This document shows, one piece after another, positions 23,733 through 31,125 of a DNA stretch of 33,667 nt; position 1 is the first letter of the stretch, and every line of letters starts with the position of its first letter. The position numbers were made by a program, and so were the translations under genes. This DNA is from Elusimicrobia bacterium CG_4_9_14_3_um_filter_62_55 (GTDB lineage: Bacteria; Elusimicrobiota; Elusimicrobia; UBA1565): positions 1 through 33,667 of the forward strand of contig PFUL01000010.1 of assembly GCA_002790095.1 (NCBI GenBank), written 5' to 3'. Below the pieces are notes generated by a model that saw only the letters and a program-made list of their open reading frames with translations, had not been told where the DNA came from and did not search any database.

Positions 23733-24003
23733 GACCAGTACCTCTCTCAGAAGGGTTTTACTCCCCGAAAAGATACTAAAATGGGGGCTCTATGGACTAT
23801 GCAACAAGGTATCCAGGATGTGCCTAAAATGGCCTGGCGTCCTCAGCGCTATTTGAATATTCTACCGGGGTGAGGCGTCGGCGCTACGCCCGCGGGCCAG
23901 AAGTCGAAGCAGTGGGGCGATCTCTGGATGGCCTGCTCGCATACCGACAGCAAGGGCTCGGTCTGGACCACTTACTGAGCGCCCCGACGGCCCCGCTCCC
24001 CTG
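23733..24003. other. Intergenic stretch with possible gene remnant
   Basis: This gap between the acyl-CoA dehydrogenase start and the small-RNA terminator has no complete gene. Its left part holds the dehydrogenase leader. An open ATG frame of 24 codons (23799-23873) has no support as a gene. Its right part contains the pilin-like fragment described separately. Confidence 0.5.
23874..23978 (+). pseudogene. Possible C-terminal remnant of a pilin-like secreted protein
   Basis: After a TGA at 23871-23873, an open frame of 34 codons runs to TGA 23976-23978 and reads, in part, ATPAGQKSKQWGDLWMACSH and SKGSVWTTY. This has a natural protein composition and the Trp-rich, single-Cys, TTY-ending look of type IV pilin-like C-termini. 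No start or N-terminal methylation motif precedes it, so it would be a decayed gene end. The match is by eye only. Confidence 0.3.
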
Positions 24004-24035
24004 AAAACACAAAGCCCCCGGTTTTCACCGAGGGC
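24004..24035 (-). terminator. Rho-independent terminator of the small RNA
   Basis: On the minus strand, GCCCTCGGT-GAAA-ACCGGGGGC is a stem with a GAAA tetraloop and one mismatch, followed by TTTGTGTTTT. Confidence 0.75.
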
Positions 24036-24081
24036 GCTGGCCAGATATTTCTAGTTACTGGTTCGAAAGCTGAACGTCTGC
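24004..24081 (-). ncRNA. Candidate small RNA of about 78 nt
   Basis: A near-consensus promoter on the minus strand (-35 TTGACT, 17 bases, -10 TAGAAT) is followed within 80 bases by a strong terminator hairpin, with no open reading frame between. The predicted RNA starts near GGCAG at about 24081 and can form GUUC/GAAC, CCAG/CUGG and then the terminator stem GCCCUCGGU-GAAA-ACCGGGGGC. It lies between the acyl-CoA dehydrogenase gene and the divergent AraC-type regulator gene. It does not match 6S, tmRNA, SRP or tRNA as far as I can tell. It could instead be an attenuated leader of the dehydrogenase gene. Confidence 0.5.
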
Positions 24082-24085
24082 CTTA

Positions 24086-24114
24086 ATTCTAGCAAGTCCC
24101 GGCTCCCGAGTCAA
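24086..24114 (-). promoter_or_regulatory. Sigma-70 promoter of the small RNA
   Basis: TTGACT (24114-24109) and TAGAAT (24091-24086) are separated by exactly 17 bases: five of six consensus bases at each hexamer. This is the best promoter in the window. Confidence 0.7.
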
Positions 24115-24228
24115 TGATTATTTCGCGTCAATTCGATGAAGCCCCTATGGGTCTTTAGTCCTAGGGTGAGCGGCCCGGAACACCCATGCCGCGGCAACCA
24201 CCCCGCCTCAGACTATGGGTTGAAGACC

Positions 24229-25086
24229 ATGAAAATGAAGAAGACCCCCTTGGCGTTCAACGCGGCTTTGTCGCCGTTCGTGCGCTACTGCAACGTTAAA
24301 ACGATCTCCATCAAGCACGGTGAAACCGTGCGCAATAAAACGCAGGCGGACCCTTGGCCGTCCATGGTCGTGTCTTTGGGCTCGCCCGTTCACCGGATTC
24401 GGGGCGGAAGAACCGGTCCGGCGCTCCCGAAGGTCGCGGTCTTCGGCGTCGCGGAGGGCCCCGACGAGATCGAAATGCGCCCCGGACACAGCCATCTGAC
24501 GATTTCCTTTAATCCCGGCCGCGCTCATCCGTTTTTCGGAACGACGCTTAAGGAATTCTCCGACCGGGAGTTTTCACTCGGAGATGTTTGGGGAAGAGAG
24601 GGGCGCGAGATCGAAGAGCGGATCGCCCACACGGGCTCCTCCGCCGCGGTCAAGTCCATCCTTGAGTCCGCGCTATTAAAACGCCTCCCTCTGGAGTCCG
24701 GCTATCCCGCGGGGGTGCTCGAAGCGATGCGCGCGGCGCTTCGCCACGGGGGGAAGGTCTCGGTCAACGAGATGGCCCAAACGGCGGGGATGAGCGCGGT
24801 GCATTTGAAGCGCCTTTTCACGCAATGGGTGGGAATGGCCCCGAAAATCTTCTGCCGCATCATCCGGTTTCAGAGCTTATGCGCGAGTCTCTCCTCGCAG
24901 CGAAAACCCGAATGGGCCGGTCTCTCCTACGAGAGCGGATACGCGCACCAGTCCCACATGATTCGGGACTTCCTCGCGTTTTCCGGAGAGACGCCGTCGA
25001 GTTTTTACGACAGCGTCGTCGTCCCCTCCGCCGGGCCCGGCTCACCGCTCAAGGCCTTCCAGCCGGACCCGACCTTCCACGCATAA
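24229..25086 (+). CDS. AraC-family transcriptional regulator
   Basis: The probable start is ATG 24229 (MKMKKTPLAFN), giving 285 residues; a longer frame from 24136 adds 31 residues of unlikely composition. The C-terminal AraC-type DNA-binding domain with two helix-turn-helix units lies at about residues 175-265 of the shorter form: VSVNEMAQTAGMSAVHLKRLFTQWVGMAPKIF and LSYESGYAHQSHMIRDFLAFSGETPSSF, both family hallmarks. The N-terminal part (to about 150) resembles the effector domain that precedes it in DUF6597-type regulators. It is divergent from the candidate small RNA. The effector is unknown. Confidence 0.88.
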   Translation: MKMKKTPLAFNAALSPFVRYCNVKTISIKHGETVRNKTQADPWPSMVVSLGSPVHRIRGGRTGPALPKVAVFGVAEGPDEIEMRPGHSHLTISFNPGRAHPFFGTTLKEFSDREFSLGDVWGREGREIEERIAHTGSSAAVKSILESALLKRLPLESGYPAGVLEAMRAALRHGGKVSVNEMAQTAGMSAVHLKRLFTQWVGMAPKIFCRIIRFQSLCASLSSQRKPEWAGLSYESGYAHQSHMIRDFLAFSGETPSSFYDSVVVPSAGPGSPLKAFQPDPTFHA

Positions 25087-25202
25087 TTACGTTAGGTCTA
25101 ATTGCCCGTCCCGACCCGGGCCGGGCCGCCTAGGGTATGTTCGTTTCGTGCAATACAAAAAGCGGCCTATCTCCCATACTATCGAGACGCAGCGGAGGGA
25201 CT

Positions 25203-25394
25203 ATGAGAAACGGACAAAACGACGACGGAAACGCAATCGTGAAGATCGACGAAGTCTCGGATCGGATGCGCAGGCGCTGGGCGAAGAGCATCTCCGATGG
25301 GGTTACGAAACCGGTGCTCCTCTATGTGGGGGGACAATGGTCGTTGAACGTCACGCGCGGCGGAAAGCGCTCCATGCGCATCAGCGTCGCGTAG
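25203..25394 (+). CDS. Small protein of unknown function
   Basis: A 63-residue open frame starting at ATG 25203 behind a good GGAGGG at eight bases' distance. It is hydrophilic at the N-terminus, with a helix (IDEVSDRMRRRWAKSI) and a compact C-terminal part (LLYVGGQWSLNVTRGGKRSM) with no membrane or export signal. It stands alone between the AraC-type gene and the converging HipBST-like operon. I do not recognise it. The ribosome-binding site and plausible composition favour a real gene. Confidence 0.5.
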   Translation: MRNGQNDDGNAIVKIDEVSDRMRRRWAKSISDGVTKPVLLYVGGQWSLNVTRGGKRSMRISVA

Positions 25395-25464
25395 CGCGGG
25401 GAGGGGGCGCAAGGGCGCTGCCCTTACTACCGGCACGGGCGCATCTAGGATTGTACGCTCGAGT

Positions 25465-26385
25465 TTACCTGCCGAACAATCTCGCGAAACGCCCCGCCAT
25501 AACATCCTCGAATTTCGCCCGCATCGAGGGATTGAGTTCGGAATTAACGCAAAGTTCGCGCAGCCGCTCTTGGGCATCCTTAAACTTGTTGAAGACATTC
25601 GCAGCGGCTTTAGGGTCGATCTTGAGATAGTCAGCAAGAGCCTCGAAGTCCCGCCGCTTGAGCTTGTTTTTCTTCGCGTTGAGCATCAGCGCGGAGTCTT
25701 CCTCCTTCGCCAAGTAGACCTTCGAGGAGACGAGGTCATAGCAGGGGGCTAGAGAGGGCTTCTTGTCTCGGATGAGAAGCGCCCAGTTTTTCATGTGCAT
25801 GTCGCCGTTTCCGATGATAAAACAGAAGAGGACCCGCTCGAAGAAGTCGATCGTATCGAGACCGACATTTTCTGCGTGAGAGCGGACGGCCTTGCCGACG
25901 GATTCGAGCGAGCCCGAATACTTGTCGGTGGAGCCCAGCAACTGAAACATCGTTTCCGTCTGAATTTTACCGCCGCCCACAGTCCGATCGAAGCGCTTGA
26001 CGATGTAGCAAAGTCTCCCGTCCGACATAGGGAACAGGCCGTGAGGGGGGACGGGGAACTCGAGCGCCGCGGCCATGCTCATGCACGTGTTCTCCATTGC
26101 GGGCAGCCCGGGATATTCGCCGGGCTCGGGTTTGAGGATGTGGGTGCTGCCGCTCGGCGCGAACTCGATCTCGGAGGAATCGTCGTTCAGCCGGACCAGC
26201 GCCTTTGCCTGGACTCCCGAGATGGACATGTGATCCTTCGATGACGTGACCTTCTCCGGCAGGTCCTTGGCGGCGAACGGTATCTTGGGGGCGATTGCCT
26301 TGTTCCAAAGCCTCCGCAAGCACTTCGAATGGTAGCGGCCGTCCTCTTCGCACGTCTGGCCGCAGCAGAGGCATCTATTTGCCAT
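25465..26385 (-). CDS. hipT: HipT-like serine/threonine kinase toxin
   Basis: A 306-residue HipA-superfamily kinase lacking the N-terminal subdomain that full-length HipA carries; that part is encoded separately just upstream. The glycine-rich loop is S54-I-S56-G-V-Q, the SIS-type loop of E. coli HipT whose serines are autophosphorylated. D195 in GNGDMHMKN is the catalytic base and D217 in CYDLVSS binds Mg2+. A C5-x2-C8...H19-x2-C22 cluster at the N-terminus may bind zinc, as in several short HipA proteins. HipT of enteropathogenic E. coli phosphorylates tryptophanyl-tRNA synthetase; the target here is unknown. The start could also be the in-frame ATG at 26397. It overlaps the preceding gene by 11 bases. 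Confidence 0.85.
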   Translation of the reverse strand: MANRCLCCGQTCEEDGRYHSKCLRRLWNKAIAPKIPFAAKDLPEKVTSSKDHMSISGVQAKALVRLNDDSSEIEFAPSGSTHILKPEPGEYPGLPAMENTCMSMAAALEFPVPPHGLFPMSDGRLCYIVKRFDRTVGGGKIQTETMFQLLGSTDKYSGSLESVGKAVRSHAENVGLDTIDFFERVLFCFIIGNGDMHMKNWALLIRDKKPSLAPCYDLVSSKVYLAKEEDSALMLNAKKNKLKRRDFEALADYLKIDPKAAANVFNKFKDAQERLRELCVNSELNPSMRAKFEDVMAGRFARLFGR

Positions 26386-26722
26386 GGGTCTTCTCATCGA
26401 CGTGACGTACGCTGATCGCGCCGATCGGGTCCTTGCCCGTGTACATCAGCAAACGGAACTTGTCGGTCTTGTCGATCTTCGCGGAGGCGGATGTCAGTTC
26501 GAGCAACCAGCCCTCGGGCAGCAGTCCGTCAAAGAAAGGAAAGAGCTTGGAGGATTCATACGGTGTCTCCGTCAGAGGCATCGCAAGGCTGATCGGCATC
26601 GCGTCGGGATCGCGCAGGTACTCGGGTTTGTAGGTAAATTCGTATCCGGCCGGCTTTTTAATGAGATCGCCGGCCGCTTTGTCTCCATAGAAAACGAAGG
26701 CGTGTTCCTCTCGGTTTTCCAT
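26375..26722 (-). CDS. hipS: HipS-like antitoxin (HipA N-terminal subdomain)
   Basis: A 115-residue protein corresponding to the HipA N-terminal subdomain-1 (couple_hipA): 'FVFYGDKAAGDLIKK', 'FTYKPEYLRDPDAMPISLAMPL' and 'FPFFDGLLPEGWLLE' are typical. In the three-part HipBST system this separate small protein, HipS, is the antitoxin for HipT. The ATG at 26722 shares a base with the HipB stop (TGATG); a GTG one codon earlier is also possible. The order hipB, hipS, hipT is that of the E. coli system. Confidence 0.85.
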   Translation of the reverse strand: MENREEHAFVFYGDKAAGDLIKKPAGYEFTYKPEYLRDPDAMPISLAMPLTETPYESSKLFPFFDGLLPEGWLLELTSASAKIDKTDKFRLLMYTGKDPIGAISVRHVDEKTHGK

Positions 26723-26937
26723 CACTCCTCATCGCGCGGCAGGTCGATGGGTCCGAGGCATTTTCCAAAGAGGACGAGGACCTTGTTGATTGTGTCGGTC
26801 CGCAACGACGCCTTTCCTTGCTCCAGATCGCGGATGAAGCGCAAGCCAACGCCGGCTTTTGCCGCGAGCTGAGGTTGAGTGAGTTTAGCGCTGCGTCGTC
26901 TCTCTTTAACGAGGGAAGCTGTCGAGTTTAATTTCAT
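26722..26937 (-). CDS. hipB: HipB-like HTH regulator
   Basis: A 71-residue Xre/Cro-type DNA-binding protein; the helix-turn-helix is at about 18-45 (LTQPQLAAKAGVGLRFIRDLEQGKASL). It starts the toxin-antitoxin operon and should repress it by binding the repeated TATACCCGAT sites just upstream. The C-terminus is short, without the long HipB tail. A TATAAT ends eight bases before the ATG, so the mRNA is probably leaderless or nearly so. Confidence 0.88.
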   Translation of the reverse strand: MKLNSTASLVKERRRSAKLTQPQLAAKAGVGLRFIRDLEQGKASLRTDTINKVLVLFGKCLGPIDLPRDEE

Positions 26938-26945
26938 TTGCCTAT

Positions 26946-26951
26946 ATTATA
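26946..26951 (-). promoter_or_regulatory. -10 element of the hipBST-like promoter
   Basis: On the minus strand TATAAT ends eight bases before the hipB ATG and overlaps the first operator copy. The -35 (TTCGTG, 16-base spacing) is weak. Confidence 0.5.
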
Positions 26952-27029
26952 CCCGATCGGATGCATTCACGAAATTTGCGATAGAAAACAGGCTTGATCG
27001 GGTATATATATTAATAAAATATACCCGAT
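26948..27029. promoter_or_regulatory. Operator array upstream of hipB (three TATACCCGAT sites)
   Basis: TATACCCGAT occurs at 26948-26957 and 27020-27029, and its reverse complement ATCGGGTATA at 26997-27006. The last two form an inverted repeat with a 13-base AT-rich spacer. The first overlaps the -10. The layout fits autorepression by HipB with looping or cooperative binding. The stretch is far more AT-rich than the surroundings. Confidence 0.6.
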
Positions 27030-27125
27030 AGAGCCTCTTTGTCAAGTGCTTGGTGACGTTTTGTGACGCTTCTCCCTTACGGTTGAGGCATGGCTGTCGC
27101 GATGGTCTCACTGGCGTTGCGTTGG

Positions 27126-27131
27126 TATAAT
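27126..27131 (+). promoter_or_regulatory. Extended -10 element directly before the HEAT-repeat gene
   Basis: TTGGTATAAT, five bases, ATG 27137. Consensus TATAAT with TG extension; the transcript would begin at the start codon. Confidence 0.55.
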
Positions 27132-27136
27132 CAACC

Positions 27137-29998
27137 ATGGCGCCTTGGGAATCCAGACTCAGGCCGGCTCTTTTCTCTCTCGTGCTCGGGGCGGCCGCCT
27201 GCTCCACTGCGCCCAAATCGGGACTCGGCGCGGGGATCGCGCCTCTGAACGCTGGGACCGATACACTCGAGTCCTTTAAGCTGAATGCCATCAAGCCGAT
27301 TCCGTACATCCCGACGTTGAGGTTCGTTTCCGAGTACAGCCGCTTTGACACTCCGCGTCCGGATGCTTGGGGGGCGGGAAAAGCCTTGGGGGCGCTCTGG
27401 CGTTACGATCTCCCTTATGAGAGCGAGGTCCGGGGCCTCGCCGTCGACTCGCAGGGGCGGACGCTTTGTCTAGGACGTCCGAAGAGGGGGCCGGATTCGG
27501 TACTCCATGTGCTCGATGGGAGCGGGCGCTCCAGCGATCGGATATCCTTGCCCGGGGACACGCGCGAGATCCGGAGCGGCGTCCTCGCTGGAACGGAGGT
27601 TTTGATCTCCATGAACTCAGGGGCCCTCGAGATTCGGGATCTCGCCGCCGAGACCGGCTATCGGGTCCCGGTAGACGTGGCGGATTACGCTCTTGCGGAC
27701 CTCGACGGGAATGGGAACACGGGATTGGCCGTCATCGGGGGATTCGAGGAAAAGTCGGTTCGGGTCTACGATAGCGATGGGAGTGAGATCTGGGCCGGGA
27801 GCCCCATAAAGTCGCCTGCGGGACTCGCCGCGGGACGCTTGTTCGGCATGGATTCCGAGTCACTCGTGGCCTTCGGCGGGGGGTATCGGGGAACCGAGGC
27901 GAAGATCCTAAGCCGGACGGGCGCGGCGCTCGGGTCCATCGAACTTCCCAGTTGGCCGCGGGTCAAGGCCATCGCCGATCTAGGCGGCGGGGTTGCGAAG
28001 TTCGTGATGGTGCGCGGCGGGAGCGGGGGAAAGCACGACACCTTGGATGTCTGGAACATCGGCCGAGACACGATGACCCTCGAGGCACGGGGGGACCTCG
28101 GATGGGCTGAGGCCGAGCTGATGACTTTCGCCGATCTCGACGGCGACGGCAGAAAGGAGATTCTTCTTGGGACCAAGACCGGTTGGTTGCTGGTGTTCTC
28201 CTCCCGAGCCGAACTGATAGCCCAGTACAAGTTCGTCCAAGAGGTCACGCATTTGGCGGCAGGCGACTTCACCAGTGACGGAATCGACGACGCGGTCGTG
28301 GCGATCGCAGGGATCCCGCCGCAAGTTTTCGGTCTCAGTGTCGGCCTTATCCCGGAGAACGAGACTCCGGAAGGCGCGGCCTCGGAACCGCTCGTCGCGC
28401 GCTTGACCTCGGGGCACTACGCCGTCAGCAAGGCGGCAGGAGAAGAGGCGCTTGCCATGGACGAGACCGCGCGGCGCGAGATCGCGGCGGAACTCTCCGC
28501 CGTGATCGCGGGCGGGAAGGGGGAGACCCGCTGGTTGGCCGCCTTCGCCCTGCAGAAGCTGGGGCCCTCGGCCTCCGCCGCGGCGGACATCCTGATCGCG
28601 GCGTCCCGCGAGGGCGACCACTCTTTATGCACGGCCTCGCTGCGCGCGCTCACCGCTGCCGCTCCCGACCACAAAGGGACGATCCCTGCCTTGTCGGAAG
28701 CCTTGGCCGATCCGCAGTGCCGCTACACCGCGGTCACCGAACTCCGGAACCTGGGCCCGAAAGCGAAAGGGGCCGTGCCCGCGCTCATCGAGCGGATCAG
28801 GGAGAACGACATCTCCTGCCTGTGCGCTGGGGTGCTCAAGGTCGTGGGGAAGGCCGCCAAACCCGCGATCGCGGAACTGGTCGGGATCGTGGAACGCGTT
28901 CCAAGCTGCCGCGACGCCGGTGCCGCGCTGCGGCGCATCGGACCCGACGCCTTGGACGCCCTTCTGCCCCTGCTCGCCCATCGCCGGACGGAGGTCCGCG
29001 TCGAAGCTGTCCGGATCCTGGATTCCTACGGCCCCGAAGCCGAGGCAGCGCTCCCTGCCTTCGAATCCCTCCTGAGGGAGCAGGGACAAGATTCCTTCGA
29101 AATCTACATCGAAGTCGCTGCGGCGCTGGGCTCAATCGGGGAGAAGGCCGTTCCGATCCTGGTGCGGGCCCTCGATACTAAAGACGCGGACCGCCGATCC
29201 CGCGCGGCCTACGCCGTGTCCCGTATCGGACGGCCTGCTGTTTCCAAGTTGATCGAGACCCTCGAGAGCGGAACCCCCGATGCCCGTGAGGGCGCGGCCC
29301 AAGCCTGTATCAACCTTGGACCGGACGCCGTCGGAGCGGTCCCCGCTCTCATCGCAGCGTTGTCCCACGAGGACCCGGAACTCCGGACCCGAGCGGCCGA
29401 CGCATTGAGCGTTGTTGGCCCGGCGGGAAAGAAGGCCGTCGCGGCCTTGGAGCGGGCCGCGGAGGACAATATTCCGGAGGTCCGGGAGGCTGCTAAGCGG
29501 GCGCTGCTCGCAACTCGGCGGGTGCATCCGGATCCTGCAGCCGCGAGGAAGAACGCCGCAAAAGCCCTCGCCGATGATTCCTCGCAAAGAGATGCCTCCC
29601 GGGCTTTCAAGGACGAGAATTGGTATGCCCGACAGACGGCCGCTGCGGGCCTCACCGGCGCCGGGCCGGGCGGGGTCAAAGCCCTGACTTATCTACTCGA
29701 AGACGGCAACTGGCAGGTCCGCCACGAAGCGGCCAGGCGGCTCGCGTGGTCCGAGGCCCCGGCCGTCGCGGCGATCCCCAAGCTGATCCGGCTCCTTGAT
29801 GACCCCAGCCTCGACGTGCGCGCACGAGCGGCGCTGACGCTGGGGAAGCTCGGGCGCGACGCGATGAAAGGGGAAGGCCGTGAGGGAGCCGGGATCCAGG
29901 CGACACTCAAAGCCTTGGGTCAAGCGGCCAAGGATGCGGACCCCGATGTATCCTCTGCGGCGCTCAGGGCCCTGGCGTCGATCCAGCGAAAACCCTAG
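27137..29998 (+). CDS. Large lipoprotein with propeller-like and HEAT repeats
   Basis: A 953-residue protein. Residues 1-22 form a lipoprotein signal ending LVLGAAA-C22. Residues about 85-410 form a propeller-like domain with FG-GAP-type calcium-loop motifs: DLDGNGNTG near 190, DLDGDGRKE near 335 and DFTSDGIDD near 377. From about 435 to the end there are many HEAT-like repeats (patterns such as RAAYAVSRIGRPAVSKLIETL and RARAALTLGKLG). HEAT arrays bind proteins. It would be a membrane-anchored, extracytoplasmic scaffold of unknown partner. No ribosome-binding site is seen; a -10 lies directly before the ATG. It is monocistronic and follows the HipBST-like promoter region divergently. Confidence 0.85.
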   Translation: MAPWESRLRPALFSLVLGAAACSTAPKSGLGAGIAPLNAGTDTLESFKLNAIKPIPYIPTLRFVSEYSRFDTPRPDAWGAGKALGALWRYDLPYESEVRGLAVDSQGRTLCLGRPKRGPDSVLHVLDGSGRSSDRISLPGDTREIRSGVLAGTEVLISMNSGALEIRDLAAETGYRVPVDVADYALADLDGNGNTGLAVIGGFEEKSVRVYDSDGSEIWAGSPIKSPAGLAAGRLFGMDSESLVAFGGGYRGTEAKILSRTGAALGSIELPSWPRVKAIADLGGGVAKFVMVRGGSGGKHDTLDVWNIGRDTMTLEARGDLGWAEAELMTFADLDGDGRKEILLGTKTGWLLVFSSRAELIAQYKFVQEVTHLAAGDFTSDGIDDAVVAIAGIPPQVFGLSVGLIPENETPEGAASEPLVARLTSGHYAVSKAAGEEALAMDETARREIAAELSAVIAGGKGETRWLAAFALQKLGPSASAAADILIAASREGDHSLCTASLRALTAAAPDHKGTIPALSEALADPQCRYTAVTELRNLGPKAKGAVPALIERIRENDISCLCAGVLKVVGKAAKPAIAELVGIVERVPSCRDAGAALRRIGPDALDALLPLLAHRRTEVRVEAVRILDSYGPEAEAALPAFESLLREQGQDSFEIYIEVAAALGSIGEKAVPILVRALDTKDADRRSRAAYAVSRIGRPAVSKLIETLESGTPDAREGAAQACINLGPDAVGAVPALIAALSHEDPELRTRAADALSVVGPAGKKAVAALERAAEDNIPEVREAAKRALLATRRVHPDPAAARKNAAKALADDSSQRDASRAFKDENWYARQTAAAGLTGAGPGGVKALTYLLEDGNWQVRHEAARRLAWSEAPAVAAIPKLIRLLDDPSLDVRARAALTLGKLGRDAMKGEGREGAGIQATLKALGQAAKDADPDVSSAALRALASIQRKP

Positions 29999-30020
29999 AA
30001 ACACAACGCCCCCGGCTTCT

Positions 30021-30060
30021 CGAGCAAGGACGTCGCCTGCTCGCGACTGATCCTTGCTCG
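30021..30060. repeat. Long imperfect inverted repeat downstream of the HEAT gene
   Basis: CGAGCAAGGA (30021-30030) pairs with TCCTTGCTCG (30051-30060); inside, GTCGC pairs with GCGAC. No T tract follows on the plus strand, so it may be a factor-dependent terminator or mRNA 3'-end stabiliser, or a protein-binding site. The rest of the gap to 30230 holds a smaller hairpin, GGCCCT/AGGGCC (30164-30188), and the CsbD ribosome-binding site. Confidence 0.7.
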
Positions 30061-30230
30061 GCTTGTTCCCGTCGGAAACGAGCTCGAAGCATCCCTGGAT
30101 AAAAAAAAACTTACCTCGCCGCGATGGTCGGCGCGCGGCTCCATTTATAAATCTCTTCATTGAGGCCCTGTTGTCTTTCGCAAGGGCCGCCGCATTTTAG
30201 GGCAGCAAATTACTCGAAGGAGGCGAAGTC

Positions 30231-30467
30231 ATGAACAGGGATCAACTCAAAGGAAGATGGACGCAGTTCAAAGGCGAGCTAAAGAAGAAGTGGGGAAAGT
30301 TCACCGATGACGACTTACAGCAGATTGAAGGCGACTACGACAAGTTCGCCGGCAAAACTCAAGAACGCTACGGCGACAAAAAGGAAGAAGTCCTGAAATG
30401 GGCCGATCAATGGAAAGAGCAGCCCCAACAGACGAAAGAGGAACCCGTAGCCCGGCGGACTCGGTGA
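30231..30467 (+). CDS. CsbD-like stress protein
   Basis: A 78-residue highly charged protein with the CsbD signature MNRDQLKGRWTQFKGELKKK...LQQIEGDYDKFAGKTQERYG. This family is induced by general, osmotic or nutrient stress in many bacteria; molecular function is unknown. GGAGG lies before ATG 30231. It is followed 23 bases later by a BON-domain gene, a common pairing, so both are probably one stress-response unit. Confidence 0.95.
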   Translation: MNRDQLKGRWTQFKGELKKKWGKFTDDDLQQIEGDYDKFAGKTQERYGDKKEEVLKWADQWKEQPQQTKEEPVARRTR

Positions 30468-30490
30468 AGTCATAGGTAAAGGAGAAAAAC

Positions 30491-31048
30491 ATGAAGAAAG
30501 GAACAAGCGTAGTGTCGTTAGGGGCGGCAATGCTGATCGGAGCGGCGTTGGCCCCTTGGGCGATGGCGGCGTCGGTAGGATCCACGGTGTCCGATTCTTG
30601 GATCACCGCCAAAACCAAATTGTCCTTGGCGGCAGATGGCCGCGTCAAGGGACGGCAGGTCGAGGTCGATCCCAAGAACGGCCGAGTGATCCTGAGCGGA
30701 AAAGTGGATACAGCGGAGAGCAAAGCCGCGGCGGAAGAAATCGCCGAGGGGATCAACGACGTCAAAGGCGTCAAAAACGATCTGCAGGTAGTGGATCCTT
30801 CCCGCCGCGAGGCTGTGGACGACAAAGACGAGGTCATCACCGAGCGGGTGCAGAAGCGCTTCTCCAAGGATAGCGCCTTGCGCGAAGCCGACATCGACGT
30901 GACGACGAATGCCGGCGTGGTTTCATCGACGGGCGAAGTCCCCAGCTTGATCACGAGCTCAAAAGCGTCGTGGGAAGCTTGGAAGACATCCGGGGTCAAG
31001 TCCGTCAAAAATCGACTGGCGATCGAGGACGAAACCGAAGGGTATTGA
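30491..31048 (+). CDS. Periplasmic double-BON-domain protein (OsmY-like)
   Basis: A 185-residue protein with a signal peptide (about 1-26, cleavage near AMA-AS). Two BON domains follow: about 35-105 (WITAKTKLSLAADGRVKG...GRVILSGKVDTAESKAAAEEIAEGINDVKGVKNDL) and about 118-180. BON domains bind phospholipid surfaces; OsmY is induced by osmotic stress. The second domain is more divergent: its second half is short of the typical V-x-x-V-x-N-x-L start but ends VKSVKNRLAIE. AAAGGAG lies before ATG 30491. It ends ahead of a shared terminator. Confidence 0.92.
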   Translation: MKKGTSVVSLGAAMLIGAALAPWAMAASVGSTVSDSWITAKTKLSLAADGRVKGRQVEVDPKNGRVILSGKVDTAESKAAAEEIAEGINDVKGVKNDLQVVDPSRREAVDDKDEVITERVQKRFSKDSALREADIDVTTNAGVVSSTGEVPSLITSSKASWEAWKTSGVKSVKNRLAIEDETEGY

Positions 31049-31055
31049 GACGTCG

Positions 31056-31102
31056 TCTGCATCCCTCGCGGGCTTAGTTCAAAAGCCCGCGGGGATTGCA
31101 GA
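31056..31102. terminator. Hairpin between converging genes
   Basis: TCTGCA...TGCAGA enclose a long GC-rich stem (CGCGGGCTT/AAGCCCGCG) with a small loop. There is no T run on either side; it sits between the BON gene and the converging AI-2E gene and probably ends both transcripts. Confidence 0.55.
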
Positions 31103-31125
31103 TGGCGGCCTCTGATCGCAGGCTG

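Noticed and set aside
24041-24114. A tRNA-like GGTTCGAA sequence
   Set aside because: The remaining arms of a cloverleaf and the 3' acceptor pairing are missing; the interval is better explained by the small-RNA promoter and hairpins.
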